The notes below the pieces were generated by a model. The model saw only the letters and a program-made list of their open reading frames with translations, was not told the origin of the DNA and did not search any database. The translations under genes and the position numbers were made by a program. A DNA stretch of 13,328 bases, from the NCBI GenBank assembly GCA_023419055.1, contig JAEZYO010000791.1, forward strand, positions 1-13,328, given 5' to 3'. Source of the DNA: Pseudomonadota bacterium (GTDB lineage: Bacteria > Myxococcota > Polyangia > Polyangiales > Polyangiaceae). This document shows positions 7,188 through 13,328 of the stretch, one piece after another (position 1 is the stretch's first letter; the number at the start of each line of letters is the position of its first letter).

Positions 7188-7298
7188 ACGGTGATCCCGA
7201 AGCTGACAGCGAGAGCGCGAGGCGGGTTCCCGCCAGCACGAAGAAGGGTAGCCGGGCGAGAGTCGTCAGTCCATTCTCGCGGCCGCGGGACTCTCCCC

Positions 7299-7724
7299 TC
7301 AGTTGACGCGCGTGCCCCGGGAACGAGCGTTCCGCTCCGCGCGGAATCGGCCCCGCTCTTCTTTGGCCGCACGGCCGAAGTGCGCGGCAATCCCCGCACC
7401 CACCGATCCCAACACGAAACAGCCCGTCGCCGCCGGCAGACCTCGAGCGAGGCCGGACGCGAGCGCGTCCGACAGAGCTACCAGCGCCGAAGCCGTGCCG
7501 CTCGCGAGCGAGATGCGAGCCGCAGCGCGGATCGAAAGCAACGCGCTCCCGATCTCCCGCTCGGCGGCTCGTGCTTCGAGCTCGAGCTCGGAGCGATCGG
7601 CATCGCCGTCGAAGCGACGAGCCGCGAGGCTTCGGATCTTTCGCTCAGCCTTCGCGGCCCAGAGCGCCGAGCCCCCGCTCGCGAGCGCCGCGAGCGTCAC
7701 CGAGAGCGCGGCGATGGGAGACAA
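7299..7724 (-). CDS. Small membrane protein, unknown (positional analogue of a glt accessory gene)
   Basis: This 141-aa protein has a hydrophobic N-terminal segment (residues 4-24) and a charged stretch rich in Arg/Glu (26-58). A long Ala/Leu-rich stretch follows (59-93), then a second clear membrane span (about 96-115), ending in a basic tail (RFRAERNARSRGTRV). It starts with TTG at 7724, only three bases after the stop of the preceding gene, with AAGGA about 15 bases upstream. It is not recognised by sequence. It sits between a TPR lipoprotein/small secreted protein pair and the GltG-like gene, where the M. xanthus glt cluster carries gltF. Whether it is related to GltF cannot be judged from sequence alone. 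Two or three membrane helices with a cytoplasmic basic tail are the most that can be stated. Codon use matches its neighbours, supporting a real gene. Confidence 0.7.
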   Translation of the reverse strand: MSPIAALSVTLAALASGGSALWAAKAERKIRSLAARRFDGDADRSELELEARAAEREIGSALLSIRAAARISLASGTASALVALSDALASGLARGLPAATGCFVLGSVGAGIAAHFGRAAKEERGRFRAERNARSRGTRVN

Positions 7725-7727
7725 TCG

Positions 7728-7967
7728 TCAGAACGGATCCTTCGAGATCGCCTTCTCGATGCGATCGAGGAATGGCTGTCGAAGCTCCGCCAGCGTGAGC
7801 TTGGGTTGGATCCGGCTCACGTCCACGGCGGCGATGGGCTTCTGCACGCGGCCGACGATGGTCACCTCGCTGATGGTCACGACCCGGCTCTTCTTCTGCG
7901 CGGCGACAGGCAGCGCGAGCGAGAGCCCCGAGAGCAAGAGGAGAGCAAGGCGAAGGCGTCGATGCAT
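7728..7967 (-). CDS. Small secreted protein (about 79 aa) of the glt-like cluster
   Basis: This tiny protein has a textbook signal peptide (MHRRLRLALLLLSGLSLALPVAA, cut before QKK). The mature part is about 55 residues: a beta-like segment with VVTISEVTIVGRVQKPIAAVDV and then an amphipathic helix ending RIEKAISKDPF. Two starts are possible. An ATG at 7979 overlaps the stop of the upstream TPR lipoprotein gene (ATGA). The ATG at 7967 is preferred because GAGGG lies six bases before it and the signal peptide begins cleanly there. The product would be periplasmic. From memory, similar short secreted proteins with an IxGxxQKP-like segment occur beside AgmX/PglI genes in other myxobacteria, but I cannot verify this here. 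Tight coupling to its neighbours suggests a structural or adaptor part of the same complex. Function is unknown. Confidence 0.75.
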   Translation of the reverse strand: MHRRLRLALLLLSGLSLALPVAAQKKSRVVTISEVTIVGRVQKPIAAVDVSRIQPKLTLAELRQPFLDRIEKAISKDPF

Positions 7968-7975
7968 GAGATCCC

Positions 7976-9376
7976 TCATTTCGCGGGGGCCGGAAAGGAG
8001 CCGGTCGAAGGTTTGGGCGAGGAAGCCGGTGGCGCGGCGCCACCCGTCGCGGGGGCGGGAGCCGCCGGAGCGGGGGTCGCTTCGGGCGCGGCCGCGGCCT
8101 CTGCCTTTTCGGCTTCCTTGGCCTCGAGCACGGCCTTCTTCGTCTTGGCGCGCGTGATGAGCTCGTCGGTATCGTCGTTCGAGCCGGCGACGCGCGGCCG
8201 CATCTTCTTGTACTCCTCGAGCTCGGCGATCGCGCGATCCGCCGCCTGCATCGGCGTCACGCCCGGCACGTTGTCCGAGAACAAGTAGAGCAGGCCGAGG
8301 TTGTAGTGGACCTGAGCCAGGCGCGGATCCGCCTTCTGCACCCACTCGAGCTCGCGCTTCGCGTCCGCGGTACGGCCGAGCAAGCGATAGGCGTCGCCGA
8401 GGTGCAGGTGCGCGTGGACGTTGTCGAGGTCGTAGCGCACCGCCGACTCGAGGTGCTGCTTCGCGTCCGCAGCATTGCCGGATTCGAGCAAATAGCTCGC
8501 GAGCTGCACCCGCGCCTCGACGAGATCGGGGCGGAGCTCGATGGCGCGGGTGAACGACTGAATCGCCGGACCGCGCAGCCCTTGCTCCTTGTAGATGAGA
8601 CCTCGGATGAGGTGCGCCTCGGCGTTGTTCTTGTCGCGCGGAGGGTTCTCCTCCCCGTACCCGTCGAGGATGCCCTTCAGCGTGTAGAGCGCGAGATCGA
8701 GCCTGCGCGAGCGATAGTGGTCCCGCGCGAGCGTCACCATCGCGGGGCGGTAGTCGGGGTTCTTCTTGAGCGCTTCTTGCGCCAGGCGCTGCGCGGCGCC
8801 CGAATCGCCCTGGATCGACTTCACTTCTGCGAGCGCCGCCACCACCGCGGCGCTCTTCGGCATGGCGGCGATGCGGGTGTTCAAGAACTCCTCGCCCTGG
8901 TCGGGCTTGCCCAGGCGCGCGAGTAGGATTCCGTACGCGGCGATGGCTGGCTCGTAGTCGGTGACGATGAGCGCTGCCTGGCGGTAGTCTGCGAGCGCGC
9001 TCTGTTGCTCACCGAGGCGCTCTCGCACCACGCCGAGGGAGTAGAAAGCCTGGAACGCCTTCGGGTCGGCCTGCGTCGCCTTCACGAACTGCGTCTTCGC
9101 GCCGTTGAGATCGCCAGCCTGAAAGGCCTGCATCCCGGCCTGGTACGCCTGAGCGGCGGCGGCGTTCATCTGCGGTCGCACCGCGCCGGTTTCACCGCTC
9201 GTCGGCGCGTCGGAGATGCCGAGCGGGGGCGTCGAGGGCGCCGCGGGTTGCCCCGGCGTCGGCCCTGCTTGCTGGGGCGACTCGGCGCCCTTGCCTTCCT
9301 CGGCCTTGGGTGCGCACGCGAGCGTCGAGCAAGCCAGAGCGAACGCGGCGACTCGGAGGAGCGAGCTTTCTCTCAC
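7976..9376 (-). CDS. TPR-repeat lipoprotein (GltE/AglT-like)
   Basis: This 466-aa protein begins with a lipoprotein-type signal; Cys21 in STLAC is the likely lipidated residue (Cys16 is an alternative, and neither lipobox is perfect). A Pro/Ala-rich spacer (30-66) leads to about eight TPR units between residues 75 and 390. The clearest are AYQAGMQAFQAGDLNGAKTQ, then FYSLGVVRERLGEQQSALADY, AHLIRGLIYKEQGLRGPAIQ, AHLHLGDAYRLLGRTADAK and VHYNLGLLYLFSDNVPGVTP. The tail after 410 is charged, then low-complexity Ala/Pro. TPR lipoproteins of this size (GltE, AglT, NfsE) are outer-membrane-anchored periplasmic scaffolds of gliding and sporulation complexes in M. xanthus. The GTG start at 9376 overlaps the stop of the long TPR gene by 4 bp (GTGA) with no clear ribosome site, implying translational coupling. 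TPR identity is certain; the GltE-like role is inferred from order and architecture. Confidence 0.88.
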   Translation of the reverse strand: MRESSLLRVAAFALACSTLACAPKAEEGKGAESPQQAGPTPGQPAAPSTPPLGISDAPTSGETGAVRPQMNAAAAQAYQAGMQAFQAGDLNGAKTQFVKATQADPKAFQAFYSLGVVRERLGEQQSALADYRQAALIVTDYEPAIAAYGILLARLGKPDQGEEFLNTRIAAMPKSAAVVAALAEVKSIQGDSGAAQRLAQEALKKNPDYRPAMVTLARDHYRSRRLDLALYTLKGILDGYGEENPPRDKNNAEAHLIRGLIYKEQGLRGPAIQSFTRAIELRPDLVEARVQLASYLLESGNAADAKQHLESAVRYDLDNVHAHLHLGDAYRLLGRTADAKRELEWVQKADPRLAQVHYNLGLLYLFSDNVPGVTPMQAADRAIAELEEYKKMRPRVAGSNDDTDELITRAKTKKAVLEAKEAEKAEAAAAPEATPAPAAPAPATGGAAPPASSPKPSTGSFPAPAK

Positions 9377-12300
9377 GGCGACACCAAGATGGGGAGGGGC
9401 TCCGGCATCCCTTGCGGTGGAGGGGTCACTCCCTGGCCGGGACGCATGCGGAGGAACATACCGTCGGTGTAGTTCAGGTCCTTCACCGTGGAAGTAAACT
9501 GCTTCATCTTGGCCTCGCCGACGAGCTCGGTGACGAACGCCAGGCGGCGAATGGCGCGAACCACGGGTGGACCGGACACGTTGTAGCGGCGCCCGAGCAC
9601 GACCGCGTTCGCGTAGCGATCGATCATGATCGAGTCGGCCGCGTCGAGCTCCTGATCACGCTTCGTGCGCCAGGCGTTCTGTACGTTGATCCGCACCGAG
9701 TCCGCCTGCTCCTGGAGATCGGGGTTGTCGCTGTTCTCGGCTCGCTTCAAGAGCGCTTCGGTCTTGGCGTCGAACATCTTCAACGCCGGCGGCCGCGTGT
9801 TGTAGAGCCCGGTGCGAAGCGAGTCGTAGAGCGAACCCTGACGTGACACCGCGGCGACCGACCACTCCGGGGAGAGGTACGCGTCGACCACGTGCTGGAG
9901 CTTGTCGAACCACGTCTTCGCGACGACGGCGTCCTTCGTGTACTGGTTGATGACCTCGACCGTGCTGCCCTTGTAGCGGTGGTGGCCCGACTCGTAGTCG
10001 AACTTGGCCGTGATCTCGTCGTCGAGCATCGTGTACTCGGCCTCGGCGGCCATGCCCGCCTCGCGTGAACCGAGCGCGGTGCTCTTGCCGCCCTCTACCG
10101 GCGCGAGCGGCTTCCACTTGTTGAAGGCCGCGATGGTCGAGTTCCACCACTTGTTGGTGTCGCCCGACGCCGTCGACTTCTTCGAGCGCGCGACCCAGTA
10201 GGCCGCCTGCACCACGTATTGCTCGGCGCCCGCCCTGTTCCGGTTGGCGGTGTAGTAGTCGGTCATCACGCGTTCCGTCGCGCGACGGGCCGCGTCGTTC
10301 GAGCCGGCGTTCGGGCTCAGCGGGTCCCATTTCTTGAGCTCGGAGCTCGCGACGATGAAGTCGGCCTCCGCGATCTCCTTGGGTGACGCGCCGAGCCTCA
10401 CCAGGCGCTCGCGCGACCTGGTCATGCCGCCGCGGTCGCCGAGGCTCGCGTACAGCCCGAGCGCCTGACGCGCCGCCTCGCGCCGGGCGTCCTCTCGAAA
10501 GTGCTGATTGCTGCTGATCTTGTCGAAGGTCTCCGCGGCTCGCGGGTAGTTGAAGAAGAGCACGTACGCGCCGGCGAGCGCGTCGTACGCGTCCTTCAAG
10601 TATTTCACCCGATCTTCGTACTTCTTGGGCTCCGGCGGCACGGGCGGGTTGGCCTTGGGGTCGCCCTTCTGGAGCTTCGAGAGCTTCTCCTCGCTGCCGT
10701 AGCGCGAGATGAAAAGCTCGTACATTTCGATGGCCTTGTCGTACTCGCCGACCTGCTTGTACGCGTAGGCGCCGTTCATCGCGGCTTCGGGCGCCTCGTC
10801 GCGGTCCGGCGCCGCGTCGAGCGCGACCTTGTACGCCGCCGCCGCCTCGCGCCACTTCTTCTTGCGCTCCGGCCCGTCCGGCATCTTCTCGGCTTCTTCG
10901 TAGAGCCTGCGCGCGTCGAGGTAGGCCACGCCCTGGCGGACGGGCTTTCGGATCGCGTCCTCCGCCTTCTGCGTCTCCTCGTTGTACGCGCAGCTCTTGC
11001 CTTCGGCGAGCCGGCGGCTCTCGTCCGCGTTGCCCTCGAAGTTGCTCATGCTGATGAGCTTCTCCCAGGCCTTGTAGCCCCACTCGTTCTTGCCGCAGTT
11101 CTGCTCGTAGAGCGGCTTGAAGCGCGACCGCGCCTGATCGAACTGCCCGTAGACGAAGAACAGATCCGCCGACTGAAACGCGTACAAGAGGCCGTTCTTC
11201 TGCGGATCCCGCTCGAACGAGATGCGCTCGTTGTACTCGTCGCGCGCCCTGATGGCGTCGAGCACCTGAGGCGGCACCTCGTCCTTGATCACCTTGCGAT
11301 TCGCGCCCTCGCCTTCGAAGCGCACCTCCGTGCGCCTCTCGAGCCCTTGCTGGCCGTTCGACTGCTCGAACTTCCGATACTCGTCCTCGAGCACCTTCTC
11401 GGCGATGGTGACGACGTAGTAGGCGGCGTTCTGCAGGTACTTGTCGTCTTCGTTCGAGTCGCGAACGTCGACCGCCGCGGCGCGCGCCGACTTCACCTCT
11501 TCGGTCGTCGGCGAACGCTCGATCGCGACCTGCAGCACGACGACCCAGTAGCGGGCGTCGGCGAGCCAGAAGCGGCTCTCGTAGGCGTCCATCGCGGTCG
11601 GGTCTTGCTCGATGTACGCGTACCAGCCGGTCTCGGCGAGGCGGTACTCGGCGATCGCCTTCTCGATGAGGGCACGCTGCTCACCGGCGTCGTTGAGCTC
11701 GAGCGCCCGCTCGTAGAAGCCGCGCGCGAAATTCGTGTGATCCGCCGCCGCGCGCTTGAGGCCGCCGCGCACGAGCTGCTCCGCCGTCTGCAGCGCCTCC
11801 GGGTCGTCGCGGTTCGCGTCCACCCAGGGGGTGGTCCCGACGTACGCCGCCAGGCGCGTGCGCGCCTCGAGCGCCTTGGACGCGTACTCCGCGCGAGCGG
11901 CGGAGCCGTCCGGAGCGAGGCGAGAGAGCTGATCGTAGAGCTCCGCGACCTTGTTCTGCATGACCGGCGCGTCGCGATCCATCGGGAACTTCTGGAGCGT
12001 GAGCTCCAGCATCGCGACCGCGTTCCGGTTCTGGGTGATCTCGATGAACTCCTGCGCGAGCGCCTTGTAGAGCTCGACCGTCCACTTCTTGTCTTGCGGG
12101 ATCAGCGTCGGATCCTGCACGCGCTGGATCGCGATCCCCATCTTCTGCTCGGCGATCAGCGGGTCGAGCTCGGTGTCGAGCACGTCGCTGCGCGCGATGT
12201 AGGGCGCTTCGGGCGGCGGCCCGTCGAAGTCGACGTACGTCAGCGAGCCCGCGATGTACGTGTAAGCTTCGGCGCGGAAATCGGCGCCCGGATCCCCGGT

Positions 12301-13328
12301 CTTCGCCTCCTGCTCGTCCGCGTAATGCAAGAGGTTCACGAACTCTTGCACCGCCCTTCGATAGCGCTGCTGCTTGAAGAAGGTCCAAGCGAGCTTGTAC
12401 ATGGAGACGCCGAAGATCGGCGGCTTCTTGTACTGCATCGAGTGTTCGTAGGCGCTCACGGCGCGGTTCAGCGAGAACGGCCCGCCCCTCGGGTCGACCT
12501 GGTCAAAGTGGAAGTTACCGAGCTGCCACCAGACTTCGGGCAGGTAACGCGGTTCCTCGTTCGGCAGCGTGTTCTGCGCGATAGGCTCGCACCCGAGGTA
12601 CGGGTCGACGAAGGAGAGCTCCTCCTGGTCGCCGCTTCCGGGCTTGGCCTGCGCGGCCCTCGCGTTCTTCGCCGCGCGCGTCACCCCCTGATCGAACGGC
12701 ACCGGGTGCCGGAGGCTCCACTCGTCCCAGAACTTCGCGTCGTGGTCCTGAGGCAACGGCTCGAGCGCGAGCCTGCTCGGATCCTTGGGATCGTCCTTGA
12801 CCGTGTAGCGGTTGTTGCAGACGAGCGCTCGCCACGCCTGCTGGCCCTCGTCGAGGCGCCCCGCGTCGGTCATGGCGTGGCCGAGGTAGTAATGGACGGC
12901 CGCCACCTCTTCGTAGCGCGGGAACTCGCGGATCAGGCGACGATAGAGCGCGATCGCCGGTTCGAGCCCCTGCGCGATGTCGACGTCGGGTGACTCGCGC
13001 GCGCGCTCTTCGTAGAGCGCGGCGAGCCGGAACATCGCGTCCGGCGTGGCACCCGGATCGGCTTGCGGCCCGCTGTACCGCGCCACGAAGTCCTCGAGCC
13101 GCTGGATGGCTTCGTTGCGGGCCGTGACGAGGCCCTGCTTCTCGATCGCGATCTCTTTGTCGAGCGAGGTCAGCACCTGCTTGCGCCGGCTCTCGTAGTG
13201 CTGGCGCACGATCATCGTGAGCAGGCGGCGGTACTCTCTGGCGCTCGCCTCGTAGTCGCGCGCCTCCTTCTGCAGGAGCTCGAACGCCTTGAGCTGCTGC
13301 GGCGTGGGCGCAGGAGGCGGCGGGAAGG
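9373..13328 (-). CDS. Very long periplasmic TPR protein, N-terminus beyond right edge (GltD/AgmU-like)
   Basis: At least 1317 residues are visible. The frame stays open to the right edge: upstream of the ATG at 13215 there are 37 further sense codons, including a proline run (PPPPAPTP) and the helical QQLKAFELLQKEARDYEAS. The true start and any signal peptide therefore lie outside the window, and the ATG at 13215 is internal. The chain is almost entirely alpha-helical repeats: TPR-like units are clear at about 13040-12820 (LYRRLIREFPRYEEV, HYYLGHAMTDAGRLDEGQQA), 12560-12310 (YKLAWTFFKQQRYRRAVQEF) and 10850-10690 (YAYKQVGEYDKAIEMYELF). Degenerate repeats lie between them. It ends MRPGQGVTPPPQGMPEPLPILVSP. 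A long TPR protein directly before a TPR lipoprotein and, further on, a GltG-like gene is the order of gltD (agmU)-gltE in M. xanthus, whose GltD is about 1200 aa and periplasmic. NfsD is the sporulation paralogue. Role assigned by order, length and fold. Confidence 0.85.
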   Translation of the reverse strand, partial: FPPPPAPTPQQLKAFELLQKEARDYEASAREYRRLLTMIVRQHYESRRKQVLTSLDKEIAIEKQGLVTARNEAIQRLEDFVARYSGPQADPGATPDAMFRLAALYEERARESPDVDIAQGLEPAIALYRRLIREFPRYEEVAAVHYYLGHAMTDAGRLDEGQQAWRALVCNNRYTVKDDPKDPSRLALEPLPQDHDAKFWDEWSLRHPVPFDQGVTRAAKNARAAQAKPGSGDQEELSFVDPYLGCEPIAQNTLPNEEPRYLPEVWWQLGNFHFDQVDPRGGPFSLNRAVSAYEHSMQYKKPPIFGVSMYKLAWTFFKQQRYRRAVQEFVNLLHYADEQEAKTGDPGADFRAEAYTYIAGSLTYVDFDGPPPEAPYIARSDVLDTELDPLIAEQKMGIAIQRVQDPTLIPQDKKWTVELYKALAQEFIEITQNRNAVAMLELTLQKFPMDRDAPVMQNKVAELYDQLSRLAPDGSAARAEYASKALEARTRLAAYVGTTPWVDANRDDPEALQTAEQLVRGGLKRAAADHTNFARGFYERALELNDAGEQRALIEKAIAEYRLAETGWYAYIEQDPTAMDAYESRFWLADARYWVVVLQVAIERSPTTEEVKSARAAAVDVRDSNEDDKYLQNAAYYVVTIAEKVLEDEYRKFEQSNGQQGLERRTEVRFEGEGANRKVIKDEVPPQVLDAIRARDEYNERISFERDPQKNGLLYAFQSADLFFVYGQFDQARSRFKPLYEQNCGKNEWGYKAWEKLISMSNFEGNADESRRLAEGKSCAYNEETQKAEDAIRKPVRQGVAYLDARRLYEEAEKMPDGPERKKKWREAAAAYKVALDAAPDRDEAPEAAMNGAYAYKQVGEYDKAIEMYELFISRYGSEEKLSKLQKGDPKANPPVPPEPKKYEDRVKYLKDAYDALAGAYVLFFNYPRAAETFDKISSNQHFREDARREAARQALGLYASLGDRGGMTRSRERLVRLGASPKEIAEADFIVASSELKKWDPLSPNAGSNDAARRATERVMTDYYTANRNRAGAEQYVVQAAYWVARSKKSTASGDTNKWWNSTIAAFNKWKPLAPVEGGKSTALGSREAGMAAEAEYTMLDDEITAKFDYESGHHRYKGSTVEVINQYTKDAVVAKTWFDKLQHVVDAYLSPEWSVAAVSRQGSLYDSLRTGLYNTRPPALKMFDAKTEALLKRAENSDNPDLQEQADSVRINVQNAWRTKRDQELDAADSIMIDRYANAVVLGRRYNVSGPPVVRAIRRLAFVTELVGEAKMKQFTSTVKDLNYTDGMFLRMRPGQGVTPPPQGMPEPLPILVSP

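Noticed and set aside
7188..7298. Possible promoter or hairpins (GGCGGG-TT-CCCGCC at 7221-7234, CGCGGCCGCG at 7278-7287) before the GltG-like gene
   Set aside because: These palindromes are short and expected by chance at this GC content, and no -35/-10 pair is seen. The gap is probably just a leader within the operon.
5859..8288. Open plus-strand frame of about 809 codons
   Set aside because: It runs antisense across four minus-strand genes with good domain and signal-peptide evidence. Its translation is Arg/Ala/His-rich without any domain, typical of a high-GC shadow frame.
10501..12993. Open plus-strand frame of about 830 codons
   Set aside because: It lies entirely antisense to the long TPR gene. 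The product is a Val/Leu/Arg-rich low-information sequence produced by the codon bias of the real gene.

Overview
The window is a high-GC, densely packed bacterial segment with strong G/C third-position bias. It encodes a long tetratricopeptide (TPR) protein, a TPR lipoprotein and an AgmX/PglI-type TonB-like protein. Together these point to a myxobacterium (phylum Myxococcota), more likely a Polyangiales-type than a Myxococcus-type genome; this placement is inference from gene content. All genes but one lie on the minus strand, so they read from right to left. No RNA genes, IS elements, CRISPR arrays or phage genes were seen.

Right part (13328 down to 5775) is a five-gene run in the order: a very long TPR protein (open at the right edge), a TPR lipoprotein, a small secreted protein of about 79 aa, a 141-aa membrane protein, and a 470-aa protein with an FHA-like N-terminal domain, one membrane span, a Pro/Gly-rich periplasmic linker and an AgmX/PglI C-terminal domain. 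The first three joints are overlapping or nearly overlapping stop/start codons. Gene order and architecture match the gltD-gltE-(small genes)-gltG core of the Myxococcus xanthus Glt gliding machine and its sporulation paralogue Nfs. The most likely product is therefore a trans-envelope Glt/Nfs-like complex. No motor (AglRQS) or GltA/B/H-like barrel genes are in the window.

Middle part (5774 to 2958) is a separate operon. It starts with a well-formed sigma70-type promoter (TTGACA, 18-bp spacer, TATACT) whose -10 box sits exactly at the centre of a perfect 9-bp inverted repeat, a likely operator. A hairpin lies between this promoter and the upstream glt-like run. The operon encodes a small secreted protein with an acidic tail and two cysteines, a 461-aa outer-membrane beta-barrel resembling Wzp porins, and a short polysaccharide-export lipoprotein (Poly_export plus SLBB) without an outer-membrane helix. 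The last two look like a class-3 OPX/Wzp pair, in which a separate barrel provides the outer-membrane pore for polymer secretion.

Left part (2914 to 1) holds a lone plus-strand secreted beta-barrel-like protein convergent with the exporter operon, then divergently a Maf-type nucleotide pyrophosphatase. Maf overlaps by 4 bp a GT39/ArnT-like membrane glycosyltransferase that runs off the left edge and had to be read directly from the minus strand.

The main point of interest is the adjacency of a Glt/Nfs-like envelope machine and a dedicated polysaccharide exporter with its own switchable promoter. In M. xanthus, Nfs acts on the Exo spore-coat polysaccharide although the loci are unlinked. Here the linkage suggests a machine that secretes and then moves or arranges a surface polymer. 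That is a hypothesis, not something the sequence proves.
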